19,023 nt of DNA from Haplosporangium gracile (taxonomy: Eukaryota > Mortierellomycota > Mortierellomycetes > Mortierellales > Mortierellaceae): assembly GCA_015499985.1 (NCBI GenBank), contig JAAAUF010000802.1, positions 293-19,315 on the forward strand. The letters are read 5' to 3'. This document shows, piece after piece, positions 1 through 9,526 of the stretch. Below the pieces are notes generated by a model, which was not told the DNA's origin, did not search any database, and saw only the letters and a program-made list of their open reading frames with translations. A program made the position numbers and the translations under genes. The first letter of the stretch is position 1. Every line of letters starts with the position of its first letter.

Positions 1-57
1 AAAAAAAGACTCATCAACATCAAAACCGCTTCCTTTCGCCCTTGCTTGATAACTTAC

Positions 58-310
58 CGGTGATCTTGCTGGGAAAGTAGTCAACATTATCGGCGGGGTT
101 GTAGTTGGTAACGCAATTCTGCCCACCGATAGCCCCCTGACCTTGAGCAGCCGTAGGAGAGATCAGGAAGGGAATGAGGAGCAAGAAAACGCAGATCGAC
201 TGAGCATAGTACTTGCTGAAAACTGACTGGCCGTAGAACGACACAGGCTGGGTCCAGCGAGGGGCCTTGCCCGAAGTCGAGGGAGGGATGGGGAAGCTCT
301 GAACAGCCAT
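58..310 (-). CDS. 5' coding exon of a secreted or membrane-anchored protein (partial; runs off the left edge)
   Basis: The ATG is at 310–308, and the frame stays open to a strong donor: CCG|GTAAGTT puts the exon end at 58 and the intron start at 57. Only about 84 residues lie in the window. Residues 1–38 are hydrophilic. A hydrophobic stretch (ICVFLLLIPFLI) at about 39–50, followed by SPTAAQ, looks like an internal signal peptide or signal anchor. The segment after it begins NCVTNY..DYFPSKIT. From memory, a Cys-Val-Thr-Asn start followed by DYFP resembles the mature start of fungal periplasmic-binding-protein-like (siderophore/metal-binding type) proteins. That is a weak inference, because the diagnostic domain would lie beyond the window. 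The exon reality and membrane/secretory targeting are better supported than the function. Upstream on its own strand is a pyrimidine-rich leader. Confidence 0.5.
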
Positions 311-949
311 TATTTTTGGAATGAGAGAAAGAGGAGGAGGAGAAAGGGGGTGGTTGAAAGGAAGGTGGAAGGTGGAAGGTAGGGGCTAGTGTGGAATGAG
401 GAAAGTGTTCGAATGAAAGAAATGAAAAACGAATGCGCAAATACAAGAAACTTTTATAGGGGATTTTTTTCTTTGGACCATTATTGAACAACCCGAGGGA
501 ACATTAAATTAGTTGTTGTGTGGCGCCAAACCCGATCGAAAGAGTAAAAAATAAATAGCAACGTGCGCACTTCTGCTTATACTAATGCTTGCAATCGAGC
601 AAAAAAAAAAAAAAAAGGCGACAACCCCACACAACGTGCATACAAATCTCATCGATATCTGCTTATACCCTCTTTCTTTCTTTGCTCATTGTACATACAT
701 TGTACTCAAGGTACATCCGAAGACAGAAAAGTAAGACGCAAAAGACGCAGTAGAAGCACCGTGATTACAAACACCGACTCGTATCACATAAAATGAATGA
801 AAAGAACAAAAAAGTAACGATAACGTGGAATAAGTTGTTTAATGCTGTTTAATGCCTGAATGAGGTTATGCGAGTGTGTAAGGGTAGGAGAACAAAAAAA
901 TAATAAAAACAATAATAATAAAAACTACAAGAAAAGCTACTCGAGTTAT
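311..949. other. Intergenic: promoter of the left-edge gene and 3' flank of GUA1
   Basis: No gene is supported here. Positions about 330–385 are purine-rich on the plus strand, so the minus-strand gene starting at 310 has a CT-rich leader, as several minus-strand genes in this window do. A run of 16 A lies at 601–616. The stretch next to GUA1 (about 895–935) is A-rich on plus, so T-rich on the transcript strand, which fits a 3' UTR. The short open frames here have no recognisable family features. Confidence 0.5.
601..616. repeat. A16 homopolymer
   Basis: Uninterrupted run of 16 A in the intergenic region between GUA1 and the left-edge gene. It is a mononucleotide microsatellite and prone to length error in sequencing. 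Confidence 0.9.
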
Positions 950-958
950 TTACTCGAG
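940..958 (-). other. CTCGAG inverted repeat bracketing the GUA1 stop codon
   Basis: CTCGAG occurs at 940–945 and again at 953–958 with a 7-nt spacer. Each copy is its own reverse complement, so the mRNA could form a 6-bp stem whose loop (UAAAUAA) contains the UAA stop codon. The structure is seen in the sequence. Any function is unknown, and it may be chance. Confidence 0.35.
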
Positions 959-2851
959 CTCAATCGTTGCTGGGGGTTTGGAAGAGACATCGTAGACAAC
1001 ACGGTTGACTCCCTCGACCTCGTTACAGATACGGGAAGAGATCCTCTTGAGGACATCGTAGGGAAAGGGGAACCAATCGGCAGTCATAAAGTCAGAGGTC
1101 TCGACGGCACGCAAACAAATCATCTGCTCGTAGGTACGCTTGTCCCCCTTGACACCGACAGCCTTGACGGGCAACAAAGCAGCATAGGCCTGAGCAATCT
1201 GGCGGTAAAGGCCAGCCTTCTTGATCTCCTCAATGTAAATGTAATCGGCCTTGCGGGCAATGGCGACCTGCTCCTTGGTGACCTCACCAAGGATACGGAT
1301 GGCAATACCGGGACCGGGGAAGGGGTGGCGCCAGACGAGCTCGTCATCCATGCCCAAAAGCCTTCCCAACTCACGGACCTCGTCCTTAAAGAGCTCACGG
1401 AGGGGCTCAATCAACTTCAACTTCATGTTCTCCTTCAAGCCACCGACGTTGTGGTGGGTCTTGATGGTAGCACTGGGTCCCTTGAACGAGATCGACTCGA
1501 TGACATCGGGGTAGAGGGTTCCCTGGAGCAAGAACTCAACGGGGGCAGCACCAGAGGCAGCACAGGCATCGTCAATGGCCTGGGCCTCCTCCTCAAAGAC
1601 ATCGATGAAAGTGTTACCGATGATCTTGCGCTTCTGCTCGGGGTCGGTCTTGCCCTTGAGATTAGCCAAGAAACGCTCCGAGGCATCGGCAATCTTGAGG
1701 TTGATGCCCATCTTGTCAACCAACATCTTCTTGGCCTGGGCGCACTCGTTGTGACGCATGACACCGTTGTCGACCAAGATTCCGTGGAAGCGATCGCCAA
1801 TAGCCATGTGCATCAACTTGGCGGCAACAGACGAATCGACACCACCGCTGACAGCTCCAATGACCTGTCCCTTCTCGCCAACAATCTGACGAATGCGCTC
1901 GATCTCCTTGCCAATGAACTCGGACATAGTCCAGTTCTGGGAGGCCTTGCAGACCTTAAGGACAAAGTTCTTGAGAATCTGCTTTCCGTCAACAGAGTGG
2001 GTAACCTCGGGGTGGAACTGAATACCGAAGAGAGCCTTCTCGTTGTGGCGGATGGCGGCGAAGGGGGCGGTGTTGGTCGAGGCAATGACGCGGAAACCCT
2101 CAGGGGCGGCAGTGACCTGGTCACCGTGGGACATCCAGACCTGAGACTCGGAGCTCAACTCCTCGAAGAGCATGGAGGATTGGGCATCGGAGGCGGCAGC
2201 GGGTAAGATGTTCAAGGTAGCGGGTCCGTACTCGCGGTGATCGCAGGGATCGACCTTGCCTCCAAAGTAGTTGCTCATCTCCTATTGATGTTTTAACATT
2301 CCATGAATGATTGTATGGCAAAATAATTTTGCATTAGCCACTTGATCCGTATTGCTTGCTTTTTTGGGTATAGTTCCTCCTGGTGATGGACGAAGGTAGG
2401 CGATTTTTTTGGGCATGGTGCCTCCTCGATGGACATAGTTCATACCTGGAGACCGTAGCAGATTCCGAGAACGGGGACACCGAGGTCAAAGACACCAGGA
2501 TCGACACGGGGGGCATCGTGATCGTAGACGGAGTAAGGGCTTCCCGAGAGAATGACACCTAGGTAGGGCAATGTGTTGGAGTGTCAGTCATATAGCTCTT
2601 TCGTGATGGTGATAGCCGGACAAGGTGTGTTAAGTAAACAGGAACAAGAAAACAAGAGGTAGAAGCGAAGGGAGGGGCGACATACCGGTGGGCTTCCAGG
2701 AGAGCTCAGAGATCTTTTGGGTGCATGGCAAGAGCTCGCAGTAGACACCGAACTCACGAATGCGACGGGTGATCAGGTGAGAGTATTGGGAACCAAAGTC
2801 GAGAATGAGGATGGTGTCGAACATCTCGTGGACTTGAGTAGCGTCGGCCAT
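950..2851 (-). CDS. GUA1: GMP synthase (glutamine-hydrolysing)
   Basis: This enzyme makes GMP from XMP, ATP and glutamine, the last step of de novo guanine nucleotide synthesis, in the cytosol. Exons are 2851–2686, 2558–2446 and 2281–950. The donors read G|GTATG and CAG|GTATG, and the acceptors are ...TAG. The phases close to 536 aa, normal for fungal GuaA proteins. The N-terminal class I glutamine amidotransferase domain starts with [14 protein letters not shown]. Its triad is visible: Cys89 in GICYG, and His183 and Glu185 in HPEV. The ATP-pyrophosphatase P-loop SGGVDSS is at about 238–244. The C-terminal dimerisation domain ends [15 protein letters not shown] is chosen as the start because homologous sequence begins there. 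An upstream in-frame Met at 2974 would add 41 low-complexity hydrophobic residues translated from the CT-rich leader. Identification is very secure. Confidence 0.97.
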
Positions 2852-3543
2852 TGTGAAAACGTGTCTGTGGTGTGGAAGGAGGGTGGTGTGGATGGAGGAG
2901 AAGTGTGAAGGGGTGAAGAGTAAGAAGAAAGATTCCCAACCAGAAAGAAAAAAGAAAAAAGAAAACCCAAACAAAAGTGAGAAACAAATTCTCGCCTGAT
3001 TTTTATATTAAAAAAATGCTGCTGGCTGGCTTGCTGGCTTGTTTGTTTTCACTGATTAAGGGTTAGCCATGACTGTCTTTTCCTTTTTTTGTGATGCTGG
3101 CCTTGGGGCTGGCTTTGAAAATTGGTTCCCACGAGAGAACCTCACTTTTTGACTCACAGAGGACAAAGGAGAGAAAGAGAACAACAAACGCGTCAAAAAA
3201 CACAGGGTAACTCTATCGCCCGCCGCTCTTGACATTTACTAGATACAGGTGTTTGTTTATTTATTTACAAGTGAAATGAAGTCGCGAGTATGTGCGTGTG
3301 GTATGATGTTGGTGTTATGTCGTGCAAAAAAGAAAGGGAGCAATCCTTTTGTCCTTGGGATCCAATGATCCTTGCTTGCAGTCTCTGTAAAAGGTCCTTT
3401 GTTCACTCAACCTTGACGATAATGCTAAGGGATCAATCAATTGGTCATGTTTAGTCTTTGATGGTCAGACAATAAAGCAGATATTTGCGCAGGTACAAGC
3501 GTATTATGCGAACTAGCTATTGAAAAGCCCATCCTGCCCCTGC
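2852..3543. other. Intergenic: GUA1 promoter and 3' flank of the GUCD1 homolog
   Basis: No gene is supported. About 2860–2960 is purine-rich on plus, giving a CT-rich GUA1 leader. A short T/A-rich block lies near 3000–3015. A GCTGGCTTGCTGGCTTG direct repeat lies around 3020–3040. An ACGCGT site is at 3188–3193. The remainder shows nothing recognisable. Confidence 0.5.
3188..3193. promoter_or_regulatory. ACGCGT (MCB-like) hexamer upstream of GUA1
   Basis: This is an exact MluI cell-cycle box core, about 340 bp upstream of the GUA1 ATG. In ascomycete yeasts this core is bound by MBF to drive G1/S transcription. A single palindromic hexamer can easily occur by chance, so regulation is only a suggestion. 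Confidence 0.2.
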
Positions 3544-5476
3544 TCACCAGTCGTGATCTGTCCCGCTAGAGTTCCTGGCACGTTCCAAGTCCGCAGCTGC
3601 AACACTGCAAAGTTCGTCGTTCACTGCGGGATCTACTCGTTCAGACATCGCATGATTGAAATGTGGATAAATAGAGAGACCGGACGAGTGTTAATAATAG
3701 CCATCAAAAGAGCCAGACCAAATACACAGGTACATGTGAACAACAATTATCAAAAAACCGTAGATTTACCTCGATAGTAAAACATGTCTTCGTTTGCATC
3801 GTACGCCACCAAGACAATAAAGTGGCCTGTTCCATCAAAGATAAAAAAAGGGAGAGGTGTTAGAACCGCTGTGTGTAGCACACGTACATGTGTAATAACT
3901 CTTAATAGGGACAGTTGTGCTGGTTGCAAGACAACACACCAATGTATCGAAAGCCCTTCATCCTTTGCACGATCGATCCGAGTGCCCCAGCATTGCAGCT
4001 GCAAAAGTTTGTTTTTTCCTATAATCAGCACAGCGAAGAGTGAATTGAGGTTAGATGTTAAAGTTACACGTAATTGTCTGCAGTACAAGCTAAAATAAAA
4101 AAAAAAAAAAAAAACTTGAGACACTTACAAGGCATTGCGGACATTTGAGCAGTCGTTGGTTGACCAGAGTGATGATGGCGTATTTTTTGCAATAGAGAAA
4201 GCGTTTGAAGTCGTTCAAAGGAAGGGTTCTAGACACAATGATTAATGCGGTAGGGATGTTGGAATGAGACACAACAACAAAAAAAAGGAGAGAGAGGTTG
4301 TTGACCCATGGTCGGATCCTGGTCAGTTTCAACAAGCCATAAACCACGCCACGCGACCCAGTCTCTCCTATTTTTTTTTCTTGTCCATTTTTTGCGACTG
4401 CATTAAATTCCCATACAGTTCGATCACCCTGATGTTGGCCGCGTCTGCATTCTCAAAAAGCGCATTCACTCGCTTCTGATCGTCGTCGAATGACTATAGA
4501 TAGCGCGTTGAGGTTGCGCAAGCAGAGAGGATAAGCGATTTCGCAGAGGAGGTAAAATAAATGTTAGTACAATCAGGGACAGCCAGTCAAGAGGTTTGGA
4601 AGATTGAACAGCATCGATGACGAACGTCAACACCCTTTGAACATTTGGAGAAGAGAAAATGGAGAGGAAAGGGTTTGGCTTTGCTCGTTCAATTTCAAGA
4701 AAAATGGGGATGCAAGAAAGGAACATCTCTAAAATAAAACAATGCATAAAACAAAAACATCAAAAGCGAGACTTTGTACGGGAAGAAGGTCATGGGATTA
4801 TTTTGACGGGAAAAAAAACGCCTATACCTTGCGATAGAACTTTTCCTTGGAATAGGCTGCGTCAACTCCAATCGTGCTTGTGTAGTACGTAAAGTCCCAA
4901 CCCTCCCCTCGGCCTGGTGATAGATTAGGGACGTGGGACCGTTTTGAGAAATGAATGGTCGGTAGACTGGCTTGGTCATTGGAGAGCTTTCGCAAGATAT
5001 ATACCAGGTCGATGGTCCAGACAGATTCGACTGTATTATGGTCATCCGTGTAGTTTGATTGATAACGAATGAAAGAAAATAGATATGTGGGTCAGAGTAC
5101 ATGATTGAGAGTGACAAGCTTGTTGGGTATCCAGATGCACGGATCCAAAAGGCATAGGCGCCAGGTGGGAAGTATAATATGATGTAAAGCGTTGTTGTTA
5201 TTGTTGAGCGTATAACGTGGCAGGGGCGTAGCGAGGGACTAGGCTGTGAGCTAGAACAGTATTTGTTGTTGGCGCTTCTTTTTCTAATTTTTTGGGCCAC
5301 AAAGCCATTGCTTCGCGGTGGTTGCTGGTAGAGGTAGTCTTACCTGAACAATGGAGAGTCACTTCTGCCAACGAAAGGCGAGAGCCAAGAGCGTTGGCCA
5401 CCATGGCCACACATGCTAGCCCGCAGTCCCAGTTTTCTACTTGGTTGATGTGTGGTACGGGTGTCGAGACTTGCAT
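3544..5476 (-). CDS. GUCD1 family protein (guanylyl cyclase domain-containing protein 1; C39-peptidase-like fold)
   Basis: Seven exons: 5476–5344, 5030–4828, 4493–4417, 4228–4129, 4018–3940, 3826–3770 and 3632–3544. All junctions are GT/AG, and the phases sum to 245 aa, close to the 240 aa of human GUCD1. Landmarks in order are WDCGLAC (residues 16–22), VWTIDLVYILRK, TIGVDAAYSKEKFYRK, DDDQKRVNALFENA, a cysteine-rich CPQCL..NFCSCN segment, GHFIVLVAYD (198–207), DPAV (217–220) and a C-terminal LERARNSSGTDHDW. The Pfam family is called a guanylyl cyclase, but the sequence looks like a papain-like C39 peptidase fold: Gln12, Cys18, His199 and Asp217 fall where C39 enzymes keep their oxyanion Gln and Cys-His-Asp triad. 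Biochemical function is uncertain. The start is the first Met before the conserved VPHINQ motif. The gene is divergent from MLH1. Confidence 0.9.
4097..4114. repeat. A18 homopolymer inside intron 4 of the GUCD1 homolog
   Basis: Run of 18 A on plus (T18 on the transcript), within the intron 4128–4019, between the donor GTAAGTG and the acceptor TTATAG. Confidence 0.85.
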
Positions 5477-5977
5477 GTATTCGATGGAAAGATGAAGGAA
5501 AACAAAAACAGAGAGGTAGCAGGGGCGGGTATCGAATGAGACGAACTGGAAGAAGGAGGTTGGCGGAAGGATGGAGAATGAGGATGGAGAATGAAAAAAG
5601 CCAGAAGCTGGAAGGGAAGAGAGGGGTAGGTGTAGGTGAATAACGTGAAAAGAGAAAGAGGAAGAAAGGGAAGGAGGTAAGGAACAAGGAGGAAAGACAA
5701 GAAAGAAAGTGGTGGATGGTACAAGTGGTGCTATGATACAGTCAGAAGGAGAGTAGGAAAGAAGAAGCGGTGTAAATGGGAGCGTGTCTATGTATGGGCT
5801 GTGGGGGAAAAGTATTGAAATGGTTGGAACAACGGAAGTGAAGAGCTTGAAACGGATGAAAAAAAAATCGACGAAAAAGCGCAAAGCAAGTCACGTTGCG
5901 CCCCTTGGTTGGTGGCAAAGAAAAAGTATTCCTACGCCTGTTTCCCTTTTGTTATTTACCATCCTCTTCCGCCAAAG
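5477..5977. promoter_or_regulatory. Shared divergent promoter region of the GUCD1 homolog and MLH1
   Basis: This 501-bp stretch separates two head-to-head ATGs. About 5490–5700 is strongly purine-rich on plus, a CT-rich leader for the minus-strand gene. The last 45 bp before the MLH1 ATG (TTTCCC..CCTCTTCCGCC) are pyrimidine-rich on plus. No clear TATA box was recognised. Long open frames across it on minus are low-complexity translations of the CT tract. Confidence 0.5.
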
Positions 5978-8900
5978 ATGTCCTCATCAGCACAACCATC
6001 ATCAGACGGCACTAACACTACCACCATTGCACCGACCATCAAGAGGCTTGACGAAGCAGTAGTCAACAGGATCGCCGCCGGAGAGGTACTTACCACGCCA
6101 TGGACGTTTGCTCTCAACCCTGCAATTCACACTTCACGTGGCACCAAACAACAAGAGAAATTCATGACTAATGAGCTTTCTGATCCCCTTCTTGGCGTCG
6201 GTCTCTATTATCACCGGTATAGATTATCCACAGACCTGCCAATGCCCTCAAAGAACTCATTGAAAACTCGCTCGATGCTGGATCAACCTCTATTCAAGTC
6301 TCTATCAAGGATGGCGGGCTGAAGCTGCTTCAAATCCAGGACAATGGCCACGGTATTCGTGTAATGTGGTAGATCCCTTGCGCCACCAATTTGATTCAAA
6401 TATTTTTGATTCGATGTGAAAACTAAAACTAACGTTAAGTACAAATACTGTTGATACACCTTTACCTGTAGGTTGGAGACTTAGCCATCGTCTGCGAACG
6501 ATTCACTACCAGCAAGCTGCGGACGTTTGACGATCTGTCGACCATGTCTACATATGGTTTCCGAGGCGAAGCCTTGGCCAGCGTCAGTCATATTGCTCAT
6601 GTCACCATCACTACAAAGACTAAGGATTCCAACTGCGCCTATAAGTGCGTTTCTTTTCTTCTTTCACGCTGTACATTCGGGACAGCCCCTTTTGGACCAT
6701 GGATTATTTTGCATCCTGCAGATAAAACAATCTGACATAATTTGCATGCTTCTTTTTCAATTTTGTTGGTCCGACCTTTGTTCCTTTGTGTCTATTATTT
6801 AGAGCGTCATATTCAGATGGAGCAATTATACCCGCTAAACCAGGAGGAGCAGCAGAACCTAAAGCATGCGCAGGAAATAATGGCACCCAGATTTCGGTAT
6901 GATCATCGTCATCGCCGCCATGCCACCTTTGTGAGATGGATCGGGAAGGGAAGTTGACACGTCAGTCTCACAAGAAAGTGCGAAACTGACAACACGTTGT
7001 TTTTATATATCTGTAGGCTGAAGATCTGTTTTACAACGTGCCGACGAGACGGAAAGCACTCAAGAATGCGACGGAGGAGTACAACAGGATCTTGGATGTT
7101 GTCAATCGATATGCGATCCATAACGAGGGAGTCAGTTTCACTTGTCGAAAAGTAAGTTGTCGAAATATTAGGACTTGGATTATTTGTTCTTGCTTTACGT
7201 TTGACGTATTTGGTAATAACCGACTACATTACTTTTCACTTGATAATTAGGTGGGTTCAAATACACCAGACGTGCATACGACGACATCTGCAACAGTGGT
7301 GGACAACATTCGGCATATTTACGGATCATCAGTTGCCAATGAATTACTATCACTGGAGAAGAGCTATCCTGTATATCCTCTCAAGGCCAAAGGGTGGATC
7401 TCAAATGCAAACTACAGTGTCAAGAAGTTTGTCATGCTGCTCTTTATCAACCGTATGTCGTCATTTTCAGCTGCGATCATTTCAGGTGTCGTGTCGGATG
7501 AAATTATCAGCATAATTAATACCGAGCCTGGCCATTTCATATTAGATCGCTCGGTGGAATCGCCCGCTATTCGCAAGGCCATCGAATCGGTGTACGCGAC
7601 ATATTTGCCCAAGAATACCCATCCCTGGGTCTATTTGTCTCTGGAAATGGACCCCAGAAACGTGGATGTCAATGTACATCCGACCAAGCGGGAAGTCCAC
7701 TTTATGAACGAGGAGGAGGTGATTGCGACTATATGTGAGGCCATTCAGGATCGATTGGGCGACGCTAATGTTTCAAGGAACTTTTTGACGCAGACCTTGC
7801 TCCCACAAATTAGTGCAAAGAGCCGCGCCGAAGATGGACTCAAAAAGCCAGGTATCTATCGTTCAGTATAGGTCTGCCTTATAGGATCTCACCTGTAATG
7901 TAACCCATATTTTAGCGCTAATTTATTTTTATTTTCGCTTTTTCTTTTAGCTCCAAAGGTGTATGAATACAATCAGGTGCGGACGGACAGTAGAGCTCAG
8001 ACATTGGACTCCTTCCTGATGTCGGCTTCGCCTTACACGATATCGAACTCATCGTCACACAAGCGCGTCAAAATTGGTGTAGATCCATCTGAGAGTGCCG
8101 ATGGCGATCAGGATATGGATGTTGACAGCGATGGCGAACAATGTGACCGGAACAACTTTGTCGATGGCAATGGCAATGCAGATGGAGGAGTATCACCATT
8201 GAGTTCAGGAACATCGGGGTCGCTGCTCAACAAAATTGGACAATTCAAGAGATACCTACTTATGAAGTCTAGTAGTGAAATTAATGGGGGTCAAATTCAA
8301 CAGCGTTCGTCGTCGTCGAATGGATCTGGATCACAAAGAACAGGAGGCCAGACACACCTCTCAGGTGGTCTCAGAGCAAAGGCTCCTCGAGTCGAGGTCA
8401 AGCTGACGAGTGTACTCCGGCTTCGGGATGAGGTCAAGAAGCAGGGACACCCCATTTTGACACCCATCTTTGCGAACCACACTTTTGTCGGGATCCTGGA
8501 CAACCAACGAGGGTTGATCCAGAACGAGCTCGCGCTGTATCTGATCAATTATGAGGCTATCAGCGAAGAGCTGTTTTATCAGATCTGTCTAAGGGATTTT
8601 TCCAACTTTGGGTTCATTCGTCTGTCGAATCCTGTGTCGATCAAGGATATGGTCCGGATGGCGCTTGATGATGAGCAGGAGCTGATGGAGAAGAATGAGT
8701 GGCCAGAGGAGTTAAAGCCCAAGGACGAGATCGCACAGGTACGTTTTCATCGATTCTCCACAGCGGACCTGTGTTCTTCAAAACTTTTAAAACTTGCCCA
8801 TTCTAATACATACTTTCTTTATCGTTACTAATAGACGGTGGCGAATACATTGGTGGCTAGGAAGGCGATGCTGAAGGAATATTTTTCAATCTGCATTACG

Positions 8901-9444
8901 GACGATGGAAAGCTTTCGGCGATCCCGATGATGGTCCGAGGATACGTCCCCAACCTTGAAAAACTTTCGGATTTCCTCTGGAGACTTGGATCTGAAGTAA
9001 GCAAGGACTTGATTGAAAAGCTTGCCAATAATTTGGTCCGCATTGTTTTCCTTGATCACTAAGCAACCGTTTGGTACGCTTCTGCTACTTTTCTTTTTTT
9101 TTCTTTCTTGTAATTAGATTGACTGGACTTCAGAGAAGGCGTGTTTCCAGACTCTCGCTCGCGAATTGGCCATATTTTACAGCACACAGTCAGAACGGGT
9201 CGAAGATCCTTTCGAAGACAACCACGACGAAGAAATGCAGGACGAGAATAGCGACGAGCCAGACCATGACAAGAAGACGCCTCAAGAGATCCGGGATGCT
9301 CAATTCCAACACATGATCTCGTCCCTGATCTTCCCAGCCTTCAAGAAACATTTCATCCCACCCAAGGCTCTGATCGAAAAGACCGGAATGGTTGTTCAAG
9401 TCGCTCAAGTCAAGGATCTCTACAAGGTCTTTGAACGATGCTAG
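5978..9444 (+). CDS. MLH1: DNA mismatch repair protein MLH1 (MutL homolog 1)
   Basis: MLH1 is the common subunit of the MutL-alpha, -beta and -gamma heterodimers that act after MutS recognition in the nucleus. It also acts in meiotic crossing over. Ten exons: 5978–6085, 6223–6360, 6472–6644, 6803–6896, 7017–7151, 7251–7452, 7546–7851, 7951–8738, 8835–8996 and 9118–9444. All are GT/AG with consistent phases, giving 810 aa. GHKL ATPase motifs are intact: [13 protein letters not shown] (Glu47, Asn51), DNGHGIR (76–82) and TYGFRGEAL (109–117). Further landmarks are [18 protein letters not shown], a Ser/Gly/Asp-rich linker in exon 8, and a C-terminal dimerisation domain with [15 protein letters not shown]. 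The last residues, KVFERC, match the invariant FERC end, whose Cys contributes to the partner's endonuclease site. The extra length over human MLH1 (756 aa) lies largely in the linker and an acidic insert near DPFEDN in exon 10. Confidence 0.97.
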
Positions 9445-9526
9445 AATTATTTTAATGTAACAACAGAGACTCTTGTTTTTACTGAACAATTAAAAGATAA
9501 GGGTAAAGCATTTGTCTTTGTCTGTT
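9445..9526. terminator. 82-bp convergent 3' intergenic region between MLH1 and the Nudix gene
   Basis: The stop of MLH1 (9442–9444) and that of the Nudix gene (9529–9527, minus) face each other across 82 bp. AATTAAA at 9488–9494 is a possible MLH1 poly(A) element. With so little space the two 3' UTRs probably overlap. Confidence 0.4.

Noticed and set aside
860..2206. A 448-codon plus-strand open frame opposite GUA1
   Set aside because: It is the antisense shadow of GMP synthase exon 3. The minus strand has the P-loop, the catalytic HPE and family-length continuity.
2852..2974. Upstream in-frame Met extending GUA1 by 41 residues
   Set aside because: The extension is a hydrophobic low-complexity translation of the CT-rich leader, and conserved sequence starts soon after MADATQ at 2851.
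950..5476. GUA1 and the GUCD1 'guanylyl cyclase' gene as a GMP/cGMP pathway pair
   Set aside because: The link rests only on the family name. The GUCD1 sequence has no class III cyclase motifs and looks like a C39-type thiol hydrolase fold.
5477..5884. Long N-terminal extension of the GUCD1 homolog upstream of MQVSTP
   Set aside because: It is Ser/Pro/Phe/Leu-rich translation of the pyrimidine tract, and homology begins at VPHINQ.
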